From Rhodanobacter sp. C01 (GTDB lineage Bacteria > Pseudomonadota > Gammaproteobacteria > Xanthomonadales > Rhodanobacteraceae), in contig NZ_MUNR01000006.1 of the NCBI RefSeq assembly GCF_002001045.1, forward strand, positions 227,847-291,846: a stretch of 64,000 nt of DNA, written 5' to 3'. This document shows, piece by piece, positions 1 through 9,732 of the stretch. How positions within the stretch are numbered: position 1 is the first letter of the stretch; every line of letters starts with the position of its first letter. Both the position numbers and the translations under genes were made by a program. The notes under the pieces are model-generated. The model ran no database searches. It worked only from the letters and a program-made list of their open reading frames with translations, and was not told the origin of the DNA.

Positions 1-33
1 GGCTGTCGCGCGCGTTTCATGTGTATCGACTAT

Positions 34-61
34 AAAACCCGGCCCTGTGCCGGGTTTTTTT
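34..61 (+). terminator. Rho-independent terminator of an upstream gene
   Basis: A 10-bp stem AAAACCCGGC / GCCGGGTTTT with a 5-nt loop is followed by a T-run. It ends transcription of a gene left of the window, about 50 bp before the argF' start, so the arginine operon promoter must lie within or just after it. Confidence 0.85.
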
Positions 62-109
62 GTTTTGGGATTTTGACTTCACGCGGCGGGAGCCGCAGGG
101 AAAAGATCG

Positions 110-1117
110 ATGACCATTCGCCACTTCCTCACCACCCAGGATTACAGCCGCGCCGAGATCGACGCGCTGCTGGAACAGGCCGCCGCATTCAAACGCTCGC
201 CGCGCGGCCAGCAGCTGGCCGGCAAATCCGTCGCGCTGATGTTCTTCAATCCGTCGATGCGCACGCGCACCAGCTTCGAGTTGGGTGCGTTCCACCTGGG
301 TGGCCATGCGATCGTGCTGGCACCAGGCAAGGATGCGTGGCCGATCGAGTTCGAGGTGGGCAGCGTGATGGATGGTGATACCGAGGAGCACATCGCCGAA
401 GTGGCGCGCGTGCTGTCGCGTTACGTCGACCTGATCGCGGTACGCGCGTTCCCCAAGTTCCAGGACTGGGCGGTGGATCGCGAGGACAAGGTGATCAAGG
501 CGTTCGCGCAGTACGCCACGGTGCCGGTGATCAACATGGAGACGATTACCCATCCCTGTCAGGAGCTGGCCCATGCGCTGGCGATGAAGGAACACCTGGG
601 CAGCCTGCAGAACAAGAAGTACGTGCTGACCTGGACCTACCACCCGAAACCACTGAACACTGCGGTGGCGAACTCCGCGCTGTTGATCGCGACGAAGATG
701 GGCATGGACGTGACCCTGCTGTGCCCAACGCCTGACTATGTGCTGGACGAGCGCTACATGGCGTTCGGCGAGCAGAACGCGAAGGAGAACGGTGGCTCGC
801 TCAAGGTCAGCCACAACATCGAAGAGGCCTACGCCGGTGCCGATGTGGTCTACGCCAAGAGCTGGGGCGCGCTGCCGTTCTTCGGTCGCTGGGAGCAGGA
901 GAAGCCGATCCGCGAGGCGCACAAGCACTTCATCGTCGACGAGGCGAAGATGGCGTTGACCAACCACGGCCTGTTCAGCCATTGCCTGCCGCTGCGCCGG
1001 AACATCAAGGCCACCGACGCCGTGATGGATTCGCCCGCCTGCATCGCCATCGATGAAGCCGAGAACCGCCTGCACGTGCAGAAGGCGGTGATGGCGTCGT
1101 TGATGGTCGGTCGCTGA
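110..1117 (+). CDS. argF': N-acetylornithine carbamoyltransferase
   Basis: Cytoplasmic enzyme that carbamoylates N-acetylornithine to N-acetylcitrulline, the variant arginine route of Xanthomonadales. The 335-aa length is normal. The carbamoyl-phosphate loop NPSMRTRTSFE sits at residues 47-57 and HCLPLRRN at 291-298. Three residues that mark the acetylornithine enzyme rather than ordinary OTCase or the succinylornithine enzyme are present: Trp77, Glu92 and Lys300, the last aligning with the carboxylated lysine of the X. campestris enzyme. The ATG at 110 follows an AGGG Shine-Dalgarno. A short GCGGC-GGGA-GCCGC hairpin (83-96) lies just before that site. First gene of a rightward run that also holds the deacetylase acting on its product (3458-4558). 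The enzyme assignment is firm; substrate specificity is inferred from the marker residues. Confidence 0.95.
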   Translation: MTIRHFLTTQDYSRAEIDALLEQAAAFKRSPRGQQLAGKSVALMFFNPSMRTRTSFELGAFHLGGHAIVLAPGKDAWPIEFEVGSVMDGDTEEHIAEVARVLSRYVDLIAVRAFPKFQDWAVDREDKVIKAFAQYATVPVINMETITHPCQELAHALAMKEHLGSLQNKKYVLTWTYHPKPLNTAVANSALLIATKMGMDVTLLCPTPDYVLDERYMAFGEQNAKENGGSLKVSHNIEEAYAGADVVYAKSWGALPFFGRWEQEKPIREAHKHFIVDEAKMALTNHGLFSHCLPLRRNIKATDAVMDSPACIAIDEAENRLHVQKAVMASLMVGR

Positions 1118-1136
1118 GATTCTTTGGGGAAGCTTC

Positions 1137-1763
1137 ATGTACACACCCAGTTACTTCAGCGAAGCGCGGATCGAAGCCCTGCACGGGTTGATCCATGACT
1201 TTCCGTTCGCCACCGTGGTGACCCACGGCGATGCCGGATTGGTGGCCAATCATCTGCCGTTCGAGCTGGTTGGCGACAACCTGCTTCACGGGCATGTCGC
1301 ACGCGGCAACGAACTGCGGCAGGCCGATGGTGCCGAGGTACTGCTGATCTTTCGTGGACCGGACGGCTATATCAGTCCGAACTGGTATCCGAGCAAGCAC
1401 GAGACCGGTCGCGAGGTGCCGACCTGGAACTATGCGGTGGTGCATGTGCATGGCCGGCTGCGCGTGGTCGAGGATGCGGTCTGGCTGCGCAAGCTGCTGG
1501 AGACGTTGACCGATCGGCATGAGGCGGGATTACCGGCGCCGTGGAAGGTGTCGGATGCACCGGCCGATCATATCGAGAAGTCGTTGCACGGCATCGTCGG
1601 TCTGGAGATCGCGATCGAACGCATCGAGGGCAAGTTCAAGCTGAGCCAGAACCATCCTGAAGCCAATCGCCTCGGTGTGATCCACGGTTTGCGGCAGCGC
1701 GATGGCGATGGCGACGCGGAGCTGGCCGACCTCATGGCCCAACAACAGGAATCTCAATTGTGA
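1137..1763 (+). CDS. PaiB-like FMN-binding split-barrel protein
   Basis: 208-aa protein of the PaiB family, annotated as FMN-binding negative transcriptional regulators. It opens with the family pattern MYTPSYFSE, followed by a DFPFATVV strand and the NHLPFEL segment, and carries FRGPDGYISPNWY in mid-protein. Family members have a flavin-reductase-like split barrel; in Bacillus PaiB affects protease and sporulation genes, but the role here is unknown. The ATG at 1137 follows a GGGGAAG ribosome site. The gene lies 19 bp after argF' and overlaps the next gene by 4 bp, so it is translated with the arginine run, although no arginine role is known. No helix-turn-helix is visible, so direct DNA binding is not supported. 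Confidence 0.85.
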   Translation: MYTPSYFSEARIEALHGLIHDFPFATVVTHGDAGLVANHLPFELVGDNLLHGHVARGNELRQADGAEVLLIFRGPDGYISPNWYPSKHETGREVPTWNYAVVHVHGRLRVVEDAVWLRKLLETLTDRHEAGLPAPWKVSDAPADHIEKSLHGIVGLEIAIERIEGKFKLSQNHPEANRLGVIHGLRQRDGDGDAELADLMAQQQESQL

Positions 1764-2239
1764 GCAGCGGACATCAGCACCACTATCGCGTGGACGTGGC
1801 GTGGACCGGCAACCTCGGCAGTGGCACGGACGGCTATCGCAATTACAGCCGTGACCACGATATTCGTATCGCGGGGAAGCCGACCCTGGCTGGTTCGTCC
1901 GATCCCACGTTCCGCGGCGACGCCGCCAGGCACAATCCGGAAGACATGCTGGTAACCGCGCTGTCCACCTGCCACATGCTGTCGTACCTGCACATGGCCA
2001 CGGTGGCGGGTGTGGTAGTGACCGCTTACAGCGATGCCGCCGAAGGCACGATGGCAACCGAAGGCGATGGCGGTCGCTTCGTCGAAGTTGTGTTGCATCC
2101 CACGGTGACCATCAGCGCCGCAAGCGATCCGGTCAAGGCCGAGGCCGCACATGAGGCTGCCCACCACGCCTGCTTCATCGCCAATTCCGTGAATTTCCCG
2201 GTGCGCTGCGTGCCGCGCATCGTTGTTGAATCCGTCTGA
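1760..2239 (+). CDS. OsmC/Ohr family protein
   Basis: 159-aa OsmC-fold protein. Members reduce organic hydroperoxides with two cysteines; here Cys71 (STCHM) and Cys138 (HACFI) occupy the two expected positions. The [15 protein letters not shown] segment (residues 58-72) is the typical helix carrying the first cysteine. The GTG start at 1760 overlaps the stop of the PaiB-like gene (GTGA), so translational coupling is likely. The gene ends 28 bp before argG. Its place among arginine genes probably reflects co-transcription rather than a pathway role. The exact substrate cannot be told from sequence. Confidence 0.85.
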   Translation: MSSGHQHHYRVDVAWTGNLGSGTDGYRNYSRDHDIRIAGKPTLAGSSDPTFRGDAARHNPEDMLVTALSTCHMLSYLHMATVAGVVVTAYSDAAEGTMATEGDGGRFVEVVLHPTVTISAASDPVKAEAAHEAAHHACFIANSVNFPVRCVPRIVVESV

Positions 2240-2267
2240 TTATTTTCATTTCCAGGATCTGCAAGCC

Positions 2268-3461
2268 ATGAGCAAAGACATCGTTCTCGCGTTTTCCGGT
2301 GGCCTCGACACCAGCTTCTGCGTGCCTTACCTGCAGGAGCGCGGCTGGGCCGTGCATACCGTGTTTGCCGACACCGGCGGTGTCGATGCGGAGGAGCGCG
2401 CGTTCATCGAGCAGCGCGCGGCTGAGCTGGGCGTCGCCTCGCACGTCACCGTCGATGGTGGCCCAGCGATCTGGGAAGGCTTCGTTAAACCCTTCGTGCA
2501 GGCCGGCGAAGGCTATCAGGGCCAGTATCCGCTGCTGGTCTCTGACCGCTACCTGATCGTCGAGGCCGCGCTGAAGCGCGCCGCCGAGCTGGGCACCAAG
2601 GCGATCGCGCATGGCTGTACCGGCATGGGCAACGACCAGGTGCGCTTCGACCTCACGGTGAAGGCGCTGGGCGACTACGAGATCGTGGCGCCGATCCGCG
2701 AGATCCAGAAGGAGCACACCCAGACGCGCGCCTACGAGCAGGCTTATCTGGAACAGCGTGGCTTCGGCGTGCGCGCCAAGCAGCAGGCCTACACGATCAA
2801 CGAGAACCTGCTTGGCCTGACCATGTCCGGCGGCGAGATCGACCGCTGGCAGGCGCCGGGCGAGGGCGCGGCAGGCTGGTGCAAGCCACGCGCCGAATGG
2901 CCGTCCAAACCGCTGCGCGTGAAGATCGGCTTCGTCAAGGGCGAGGCGGTGACGCTGGATGGCGAGAAGATCGCCGGTCACACGATGCTTGCCAAGTTGA
3001 ATGGGCTGTTCGCTCAGTACGGTGTCGGCCGCGGCATCTACACCGGTGACACCACGATTGGCCTGAAGGGTCGCATCATCTTCGAGGCACCGGGCTTGAC
3101 CGCGCTGCTCGCCGCACATCGCGCGCTGGAAGAAGCCGTGCTGTCCAAGCAGCAGAACCGCTTCAAGCCCGAGGTGGCGCGCAAGTGGGTGGAGCTGGTC
3201 TACGAGGGCTTCTTCCACGACCCGTTGAAGACCGACCTGGAAGCCTTCCTGGCCTCCAGCCAGTCCACCGTCAACGGCGAAGTCACGCTGGAAACCAACG
3301 GTGGCGTCGTCAACGCCGTCGCGATCGAGTCCAAGCACATCCTCAATGCCAAGGGCGCCACCTACGCGCAGTCGGCCGACTGGGGCGTGGAGGAGGCCGA
3401 GGGCTTCATCAAGCTGTTCGGCATGAGCAGCACGCTGTGGGCCGAGGTCAACCGCGGATGA
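2268..3461 (+). CDS. argG: Argininosuccinate synthase
   Basis: ATP-dependent ligase joining citrulline and aspartate to argininosuccinate, in the cytoplasm. The pyrophosphatase loop AFSGGLDTS lies at residues 8-16 of the 397-aa product. An in-frame TTG at 2223 would add 15 residues not typical of the family; I use ATG 2268 because the family begins [16 protein letters not shown] and an AGGA site precedes it. In this pathway citrulline comes from deacetylation of N-acetylcitrulline by the next gene, whose ATG overlaps the argG stop (ATGA). The form is the divergent one of Xanthomonadales and Bacteroidetes rather than the E. coli type. Confidence 0.95.
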   Translation: MSKDIVLAFSGGLDTSFCVPYLQERGWAVHTVFADTGGVDAEERAFIEQRAAELGVASHVTVDGGPAIWEGFVKPFVQAGEGYQGQYPLLVSDRYLIVEAALKRAAELGTKAIAHGCTGMGNDQVRFDLTVKALGDYEIVAPIREIQKEHTQTRAYEQAYLEQRGFGVRAKQQAYTINENLLGLTMSGGEIDRWQAPGEGAAGWCKPRAEWPSKPLRVKIGFVKGEAVTLDGEKIAGHTMLAKLNGLFAQYGVGRGIYTGDTTIGLKGRIIFEAPGLTALLAAHRALEEAVLSKQQNRFKPEVARKWVELVYEGFFHDPLKTDLEAFLASSQSTVNGEVTLETNGGVVNAVAIESKHILNAKGATYAQSADWGVEEAEGFIKLFGMSSTLWAEVNRG

Positions 3462-4558
3462 GCACGCTGCTCGATGCCACGCTGGAGCATCTGAAGGCGC
3501 TGGTCGGTTTCGACACGCGCAACCCGCCGCGTGCGATCGGTACCGACGGCATCTTCGATTATCTGCGTGCGCAATTGCCCGGCTTCGACGTCAAGGTGAC
3601 CGACTACGGCGCCGGCGCGGTGACCCTGCATGCGGTGCGCGGCCAGCCGAAGTACCTGTTCAACGTGCATATGGACACGGTGCCCGATTCGCCGCACTGG
3701 AGTGCGAGCCCGCACGAACTGCAGGTCACCGCGGATCGCGCGATCGGCCTTGGTGCCTGCGACATCAAGGGTGCCGCGGCGGCGCTGCTGGCGGTGGCGA
3801 ATGCCACCGACGGCCCGCTGGCGCTGCTGTTGTCCACCGACGAGGAAGCAAATGATCCGCGCTGCATCGCCGGCTTCCTCAGCGAGTCGCACGATTACCA
3901 GGCGGTGATCGTGGCGGAGCCGACCAAGACCGAAGCGGTGCTGGCACATCGTGGCATCCAGTCGGTGCTGATGCGTTTCGCCGGTCACGCCGGCCACGCT
4001 TCGGGCGAGCAGAAGCCTAGCGACAGCGCCTTGCATCAGACAGTGCGCTGGGGTGATGCGGCGCTGGATTTCGTCGCCGCGCAATCCCATGAGCGCTTCG
4101 GTGGACTTACCGGGCTGCGCTTCAATATCGGCCGCATCGAAGGTGGCATCAAGGCGAACATGATCGCGCCGACGGCGGAAGTGCGCTTCGGCTTCCGCCC
4201 GTTGCCGACGATGGATCCGGATCAGTTATTGCGGCGGTTCTCCACATTGGTGGAGCCCGCGCCGGTCGAATTTACCGAGACGTTCCGCGGCGCATCCCTG
4301 CCGGCCGGCGATACCGCGCGGGCCGAGGAGCGCCGACTGGCCGCCCGCGACATCGCCGACGAACTGGAGCTGCCGATCGGTAATGCGGTGGATTTCTGGA
4401 CCGAAGCCGCGCTGTTCTCGGCCGCTGGCTATACCGCCTTCGTCTATGGCCCCGGCGACATCGCCCAGGCGCACAGCGCCGACGAGTGGGTCGCGCTCGA
4501 CCAGTTGCAGCAGTACGCAGAATCTATTTATCGGATCATCAACAGTGGAAACGCATAA
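3458..4558 (+). CDS. argE': N-acetylcitrulline deacetylase (M20 family)
   Basis: Metal-dependent M20 amidohydrolase of 366 aa. Visible dinuclear-centre residues are His71 and Asp73 in NVHMDTVP, Asp102 in CDIKG, and the Glu129-Glu130 pair in STDEEAND; the dimerisation-domain motif FAGHAGHAS follows. By homology to ArgE alone it could be an acetylornithine deacetylase. Because the cluster encodes an acetylornithine carbamoyltransferase, acetylcitrulline is the expected substrate, as shown for the Xanthomonas enzyme. The ATG overlaps the argG stop by 4 bp, and the 3' end overlaps the next gene. The product is citrulline for ArgG. Confidence 0.93.
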   Translation: MSTLLDATLEHLKALVGFDTRNPPRAIGTDGIFDYLRAQLPGFDVKVTDYGAGAVTLHAVRGQPKYLFNVHMDTVPDSPHWSASPHELQVTADRAIGLGACDIKGAAAALLAVANATDGPLALLLSTDEEANDPRCIAGFLSESHDYQAVIVAEPTKTEAVLAHRGIQSVLMRFAGHAGHASGEQKPSDSALHQTVRWGDAALDFVAAQSHERFGGLTGLRFNIGRIEGGIKANMIAPTAEVRFGFRPLPTMDPDQLLRRFSTLVEPAPVEFTETFRGASLPAGDTARAEERRLAARDIADELELPIGNAVDFWTEAALFSAAGYTAFVYGPGDIAQAHSADEWVALDQLQQYAESIYRIINSGNA

Positions 4559-5861
4559 GCACACCCGCAAGACCATCGTGCGCCTGCTCTCGAGCATGGG
4601 CAGCGCGAAGGAAATCCAGCAGTACCTCAGGCGCTTCTCCGAAGTCGACGCCAAGCGCTTCGCGGTGGTGAAGGTGGGCGGGGCCGTCCTGCGCGATGAG
4701 CTGGCCGATCTCGCCTCGTCGCTGACCTTCCTGCAGCAGGTCGGGCTCACCCCGATCGTGCTGCACGGCGCGGGGCCGCAGCTGGACGAGGAACTCTCAG
4801 TGGCCGGCATCGAGAAACATACCGTGGGCGGCCTGCGCATCACCTCGCCGAAGGCGCTCGGTATCGTGCGACGCGTGTTCCAGCAGCAGAACCTGAAGCT
4901 GGTCGAGGCGTTGCAGTCGATGGATACGCGCGCCACCTCGGTGGCAACGGGCGTGTTCATGGCCAGCTATCTGGACCGCGACATCTACGGCATGGTCGGC
5001 AAGGTCGACAGCATCAACCTGGCGCCGATCGAAGCCAGCTTGCGCGCCGGCTCGATCCCGGTGATCGCCAGCCTCGGCGAGACCGACGAAGGGCAGATCC
5101 TCAACATCAATGCCGACTTCGCCGCCAACGAACTGGTACGCGTGCTGCAGCCGTACAAGATCGTGTTCCTCACCGGCACCGGCGGACTGCTCGACGAGCA
5201 GGGCAAGCTGATCGACTCGATCAACCTGTCCACCGAGTACGAGCACCTGATGGCGCAGCCGTGGATCAACGGCGGCATGCGCCTGAAGCTGGAGCAGATC
5301 GCCGACCTGCTGGCCGACCTGCCACTGACCTCGTCGGTGTCGATCACCCGGCCTGCGGAACTGGCCAAGGAATTGTTTACCCACAAGGGCTCGGGCACCC
5401 TGGTACGGCGCGGCGAGAAGGTGCTGACGTTCGACTCGTGGAAAGGTATCGATCTTGCGCGAATGCGTACCCTGATAGAATCGAGTTTCGGACGCACCCT
5501 GGTGCCGGACTATTTCGAACGCACCCGGCCACTGCGCATCTACGTGAGCGAGAACTATCGCACCGCGATGATCCTCACCGAAGAAGATGGCTTGCCGTAT
5601 CTGGACAAGTTCGCCGTGCTCGACGACGCGCAGGGCGAAGGCCTCGGACGCGCCGTGTGGCAGGTGATGCGCGAGGAGAATCCGCAGCTGTTCTGGCGTT
5701 CGCGCCACGGCAACCCGGTCAATCCTTTCTATTACGCCGAGTCCGATGGTTGCCTCAAGCAGCCGCACTGGAAGGTGTTCTGGTACGGCATCCACGACTT
5801 CGACACCATCGCCCGCTGCGTGACGCATTGCGCACAGCGACAACCGACCTTGACGGACTGA
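4545..5861 (+). CDS. argB: Bifunctional N-acetylglutamate kinase / synthase
   Basis: 438-aa fusion doing the first two steps of arginine synthesis. The N-terminal amino-acid kinase domain (about 1-285) shows VKVGGAVL and [10 protein letters not shown]; the C-terminal GNAT-type domain (about 320-438) shows [20 protein letters not shown] and an [15 protein letters not shown] segment. This is the Xanthomonas/Maricaulis NAGS-K type, related to the vertebrate synthase and typically inhibited by arginine. Two starts are possible: GTG 4545, overlapping argE' by 14 bp and preserving the conserved [14 protein letters not shown] leader, or ATG 4596. I prefer GTG 4545. No separate argA is seen in the window, consistent with the fusion supplying synthase activity. 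Confidence 0.93.
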   Translation: METHKHTRKTIVRLLSSMGSAKEIQQYLRRFSEVDAKRFAVVKVGGAVLRDELADLASSLTFLQQVGLTPIVLHGAGPQLDEELSVAGIEKHTVGGLRITSPKALGIVRRVFQQQNLKLVEALQSMDTRATSVATGVFMASYLDRDIYGMVGKVDSINLAPIEASLRAGSIPVIASLGETDEGQILNINADFAANELVRVLQPYKIVFLTGTGGLLDEQGKLIDSINLSTEYEHLMAQPWINGGMRLKLEQIADLLADLPLTSSVSITRPAELAKELFTHKGSGTLVRRGEKVLTFDSWKGIDLARMRTLIESSFGRTLVPDYFERTRPLRIYVSENYRTAMILTEEDGLPYLDKFAVLDDAQGEGLGRAVWQVMREENPQLFWRSRHGNPVNPFYYAESDGCLKQPHWKVFWYGIHDFDTIARCVTHCAQRQPTLTD

Positions 5862-5864
5862 AGC

Positions 5865-6818
5865 ATGAGCACGAACAGGAAACGCATCGGCATCGTCGGC
5901 GCGCGTGGGCATACCGGTGCGGAGCTGATCCGCTTGATCGCGGCACATCCGGTGCTGGAGCTGGCCTTCGTCTCCTCGCGCGAGCTGGACGGCCAGCGCG
6001 TCGACGCGCACGTGTCCGACTATCGCGGCGAGCTGCGCTACAGCGCGCCGGCGCACGAGGATCTGCCGAAGCTGGGCGCCGATGTGGTGATTCTTGCACT
6101 CCCCAACGGCAAAGCCGAAGTCTGCGTGGCGGCATTCGATGCAGCGGGTGCTGATCCACTGATCGTGGACCTTTCCGCCGATTACCGCTTCGACGCTCGC
6201 TGGTATTACGGCTTGCCCGAGTTGACGCGCGACAAGTGGCGTGGCGAGCGACGCATCAGCAATCCCGGCTGCTATGCCACCGCGATGCAACTGTCGATCG
6301 CGCCGCTGAAAGATCTGCTCGCCGCGCCGCCGGTGTGCTTCGGCGTGTCCGGTTATTCCGGCGCCGGCACCACGCCGTCGGACAAGAACGATCCGGACAA
6401 GCTGCGCGACAACCTGATGCCGTACGCGCTTACCGGCCACATGCATGAGAAGGAAGCCTCGTTCCGGCTCGGCGTGCCGGTGGAATTCATGCCGCATGTC
6501 GCACCGCATTTCCGCGGACTCACGGTGACCACCAATCTGTATCTCACCCGGCCGCTGAAACGCGAGGACGTGCTGGCGCGTTTCCATGCGGCCTATGACC
6601 ACGAGAAACTGGTGGCCGTGACGGACGAGGCGCCATGGGTCAGCCGCATCGCCCATCGCCATCATGCCGAGATCGGCGGTTTTTCCCTGTCGGCGGATGG
6701 CAAGCGCGTGGTGATCGTGGCGACGCTGGACAACCTGCTGAAGGGCGCGGCCACCCAGGCAATGCAGAACATCAACCGCGCGATCGGCGTCGACGAATAC
6801 ACGGCGATTCCGTTGTAG
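5865..6818 (+). CDS. argC: N-acetyl-gamma-glutamyl-phosphate reductase
   Basis: NADPH-dependent reductase, third step of arginine synthesis, 317 aa. The Rossmann motif [13 protein letters not shown] is near the N terminus and the catalytic Cys136 lies in SNPGCYATA. It starts 3 bp after argB. Its last codons run into a REPIN-like repeat: the TAG stop (6816-6818) is the TAG of the repeat's TGTAGGAGCGC arm, so the C-terminal end is set by the element. The enzyme core is complete. Confidence 0.95.
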   Translation: MSTNRKRIGIVGARGHTGAELIRLIAAHPVLELAFVSSRELDGQRVDAHVSDYRGELRYSAPAHEDLPKLGADVVILALPNGKAEVCVAAFDAAGADPLIVDLSADYRFDARWYYGLPELTRDKWRGERRISNPGCYATAMQLSIAPLKDLLAAPPVCFGVSGYSGAGTTPSDKNDPDKLRDNLMPYALTGHMHEKEASFRLGVPVEFMPHVAPHFRGLTVTTNLYLTRPLKREDVLARFHAAYDHEKLVAVTDEAPWVSRIAHRHHAEIGGFSLSADGKRVVIVATLDNLLKGAATQAMQNINRAIGVDEYTAIPL

Positions 6819-6888
6819 GAGCGCACCCTGTGCGCGATATGCAACTGGCCGCCATGCAGATCTTTCGCGCACGAGGTGCGCTCCTACA
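6814..6888. repeat. REPIN-like inverted REP pair between argC and argH
   Basis: Two 24-nt arms (6814-6837 and 6865-6888) are inverted copies matching at 22 of 24 positions. Each starts TGTAGGAGCGC and is itself a small hairpin (GCGCAC-CCT-GTGCGC in the left arm). The GTAG head plus palindrome is the hallmark of REP sequences mobilised by RAYT transposases, and an inverted pair is a REPIN. The left arm overlaps the argC stop. In the transcript it would form a long hairpin between argC and argH. Confidence 0.85.
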
Positions 6889-6908
6889 GGTTCTTTCAGG
6901 ACTTCACC

Positions 6909-8204
6909 ATGACCCAGCCCCTATGGCAAAAATCCGGCGTGCAGATCGACGCCAAGATCATGAAGTTCCTCGCCGGCGACGACGTGCTGCTGGATCGCGA
7001 ATTCTTCCTGCATGACATCACCGCCAGCAAGGCGCATGTCGATGGGCTGGCGAATATCGGTGTGGTCAGTGCCGACGAAGCGGTGGCTTTGAAGCGCGAG
7101 CTGGATGTGCTGGCGGCGGATTTCAGCGCCGGCAGCTTCGTGCTGGACGAGCGCTACGAGGACGGCCACTCGGCGATCGAGGCACGGCTCACCGAACGAC
7201 TCGGTGATGCAGGGCGTCGTGTACATACTGGACGCAGCCGCAACGACCAGATCCTGGTGGCCACCCGGCTGTGGCTGAAGGATCAACTGGCCGCCCTGCA
7301 GGCGCATTGCCGCGCGATCGCGCAGGTCTGTCTCGAGCGTGCGGCGCAGCCCGCAGTGCCGTTGCCGGGTTATACACATCTGCAGCGCGCGGTGGTGTCG
7401 TCCACCGCGATGTGGTTTGCCGGTTTCGCCGAAGGCTTCATCGACAATGCATTGCGTGCGCAGCAGACGTCCTCGTGGATCGATGCGAACCCTCTTGGTA
7501 CCGCCGCTGGTTACGGGGTGAATCTCAAGCTGGACCGTGAGCACACCACGCAAGCACTGGGCTTCGCGCGCATGCAGGTCTCGCCGATCTACGCGCAGCT
7601 ATCACGCGGCAAATTCGAGATGGCCGTGCTGGAGGCGATTGGCAGCGCATTGCTCGATCTGCGTCGGTTGGCGTGGGATCTGTCGCTGTTCACCACCGCC
7701 GAGTTCAACTTCGTGAAGCTGCCTTCGGAGTACACCACCGGCAGCTCGATCATGCCGAACAAACGCAATCCAGACGTGGTCGAGTTGCTGCGCGCCAGCT
7801 ACGCCAGCGTCGCCGCTGCGCGTACCGAGATCGAGCAGTTGCTGTCGCTGCCGTCCGGTTACCAACGCGACCTGCAGTTCTCCAAGGGTTCGCTCTTCCA
7901 TGGTTGCCGCCATGGCTTGGGCGCGCTGGAACTGGTGCCGGATCTGCTGGCGCGGCTGCAATGGAATGAAGCGGCGATGCGTGCTGCCATCGAGCCGGCG
8001 ATGTATGCCACCGATGTGGCGATCGAACAGGCTGCCGCCGGTGTACCGTTCCGCGATGCCTACCGTGCCGCGGCGGAAACCGCAGCTTCGGCCGGGCAGG
8101 GCCGCACACCTGAAAGCAGTCTCGCTGCGCGCGTGTCGCCTGGCGCGGGCCATGATCTGAGACTGGACGAACTGCATCAACGCTTGAGCACACTCGACGA
8201 GTGA
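6909..8204 (+). CDS. argH: Argininosuccinate lyase
   Basis: Last step of arginine synthesis: argininosuccinate to arginine and fumarate. 431 aa of the fumarase/aspartase superfamily. The signature loop [11 protein letters not shown] lies at residues 278-288 and TGRSRNDQ near residue 106. I start at ATG 6909, after an AGGA site; a longer frame begins at a GTG inside the REPIN and would add 11 atypical residues. It is separated from argC by the REPIN, so expression could be uncoupled from the upstream genes. Confidence 0.95.
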   Translation: MTQPLWQKSGVQIDAKIMKFLAGDDVLLDREFFLHDITASKAHVDGLANIGVVSADEAVALKRELDVLAADFSAGSFVLDERYEDGHSAIEARLTERLGDAGRRVHTGRSRNDQILVATRLWLKDQLAALQAHCRAIAQVCLERAAQPAVPLPGYTHLQRAVVSSTAMWFAGFAEGFIDNALRAQQTSSWIDANPLGTAAGYGVNLKLDREHTTQALGFARMQVSPIYAQLSRGKFEMAVLEAIGSALLDLRRLAWDLSLFTTAEFNFVKLPSEYTTGSSIMPNKRNPDVVELLRASYASVAAARTEIEQLLSLPSGYQRDLQFSKGSLFHGCRHGLGALELVPDLLARLQWNEAAMRAAIEPAMYATDVAIEQAAAGVPFRDAYRAAAETAASAGQGRTPESSLAARVSPGAGHDLRLDELHQRLSTLDE

Positions 8205-8218
8205 ACGGAGTATCCGGC

Positions 8219-8581
8219 ATGGGGGCGATCAGCACGGGGAGCGCCGAACACTATCACTGGGGTGAAGCCTGCGACGGCTGGCACCTGCTCGCCGGTGATG
8301 ATTTGAGCGTGATCGAGGAACGCATGCCGTCCGGAAGCACCGAGCAGCGGCATCGGCACGCGAAGGCGCGGCAATTCTTCTATGTGCTGGAAGGCGAAGC
8401 CGTGCTGGAGCTGGAAGGCTCGCGGCATCGGCTGCGGCGTGGCGAAGGCCTGCACGTGCCACCCGGCATGGCGCACCAGATGCGCAACGACAGCGCAGCA
8501 GACGTCCGCTTCCTGGTGGTTTCCGCACCGAAGAGCCACGGCGATCGCATGCCAGCACCGTTGGCGGAGGACGCCGCATGA
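8219..8581 (+). CDS. Small cupin-domain protein
   Basis: About 120 aa, a single conserved cupin barrel. Metal-ligand pattern: HRHAKARQFFYVLEGE (motif 1, histidines and glutamate) and PPGMAHQMRN (motif 2). ATG 8219 is preferred because a GGAG site lies 8 nt upstream; a GTG at 8201 overlapping the argH stop is the alternative. It overlaps proB by 4 bp (ATGA), so it is translationally coupled into the arg-pro run. The function is not known; binding of a small acid or amino-acid derivative would be a guess. Confidence 0.75.
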   Translation: MGAISTGSAEHYHWGEACDGWHLLAGDDLSVIEERMPSGSTEQRHRHAKARQFFYVLEGEAVLELEGSRHRLRRGEGLHVPPGMAHQMRNDSAADVRFLVVSAPKSHGDRMPAPLAEDAA

Positions 8582-9732
8582 GCGCGCATGCCAGCCTGCC
8601 CGCGCAGGCGTTGCCCGCTTGGCGTCGTGCCGTGCTGAAGGTGGGCAGCAACCTGCTCGCTGCCGACGGCGGCGGCCTGACGCCGCGTTACGCAGAAGCG
8701 CTGGCCGGCTTCATCACCGCCAGCCACGCGGCTGGCCGCCAAGTCGTGCTGGTGTCATCCGGCGCGGTGGCGGCGGGGCGTGCGCTGTTGCGCCAGCATG
8801 CGGCGGACGGCGGTGGCCTGGCGGCGCGCCAGGCGCTGGCCGCGCTGGGCCAGGCACCGATGATCGCGCTGTGGCAGTCGCTGTCGCCGCGACCGGTCGC
8901 ACAGGTGCTGCTGACCCACGACGACCTGCGCAACCGCCGCCGCTATCTCAACGCACGCGCCACCCTGCGCGAACTGCTGCAGTTCGGCGTGCTGCCGGTG
9001 ATCAACGAGAACGACACCGTGTCGGTGGACGAACTCAAGCTCGGCGACAACGACAACCTCGCCGCCATCGTCGCCGCGCTGGTCGATGCCGATTTGCTGC
9101 TGATCGCCTCTGATGTCGACGCGCTGTACAGCGCCGACCCGCGGCGTGATCCGGCGGCCGCGCCAATCGAACATGTCGCTGCCCTGACGCCCGAGGTAGT
9201 CGCGATGGCCGGCGACAGCGGCAGTGCAGTCGGCACCGGCGGCATGCGCACCAAGCTGCAGGCAGCTGCGAAGGCGGCGGCGGCCGGCATTCCCACGGCC
9301 CTGTTCAGCGGTCGCGAGGCAGCGACGGTGCAGGCGCTGCAGCACGGCTGCTTGCACGGTACTTCAATCGCGGCGGCGTCCACGCGTATGCAGGCGCGCA
9401 AGTACTGGTTGCGTCATGCGCCCACCGCGCCGGGACATATCCGCGTCGACGCCGGCGCCGCGCAGGCGCTGGCTGGTGGCCGCGTCTCGCTGCTGCCGGG
9501 CGGTGTGCTCGGCGTCGACGGCGAGTTCCATCGCGGCGACCTGGTCGAGATCGTCGATGCCGTTGGCGCGGCCATCGCGCGCGGACTCAGCCAGTACGGC
9601 GCTGCTGAAGTGCGTCGGTTGGCCGGAAGGCACAGCCGCGAGATCGACGTCGTGCTCGGCTACAGCCATGGCGCCGAGGTGGTGCATCGCGACGACCTGG
9701 TCACCGTGATCGACGCGGAGGCCAGCGCATGA
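8578..9732 (+). CDS. proB: Glutamate 5-kinase
   Basis: First step of proline synthesis, phosphorylating glutamate in the cytoplasm. 384 aa with an N-terminal amino-acid kinase domain (VLKVGSNLL near residue 21, VSSGAVAAG near 60, LGDNDNLAA near 157, GTGGMRTKL near 220) and a C-terminal PUA domain (about 290-370), the usual bacterial architecture and the part linked to proline feedback. It overlaps the cupin upstream and proA downstream, each by 4 bp. Confidence 0.95.
   Translation: MSAHASLPAQALPAWRRAVLKVGSNLLAADGGGLTPRYAEALAGFITASHAAGRQVVLVSSGAVAAGRALLRQHAADGGGLAARQALAALGQAPMIALWQSLSPRPVAQVLLTHDDLRNRRRYLNARATLRELLQFGVLPVINENDTVSVDELKLGDNDNLAAIVAALVDADLLLIASDVDALYSADPRRDPAAAPIEHVAALTPEVVAMAGDSGSAVGTGGMRTKLQAAAKAAAAGIPTALFSGREAATVQALQHGCLHGTSIAAASTRMQARKYWLRHAPTAPGHIRVDAGAAQALAGGRVSLLPGGVLGVDGEFHRGDLVEIVDAVGAAIARGLSQYGAAEVRRLAGRHSREIDVVLGYSHGAEVVHRDDLVTVIDAEASA

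Noticed and set aside
2223..2267. Earlier TTG start for argG
   Set aside because: Would add 15 residues before the conserved [16 protein letters not shown] start, and the AGGA site fits ATG 2268.
4797..6872. Long minus-strand frame of 691 codons opposite argB-argC
   Set aside because: Antisense to two well-supported enzymes; Arg/His/Gln-rich product of high-GC shadow type, no family features.
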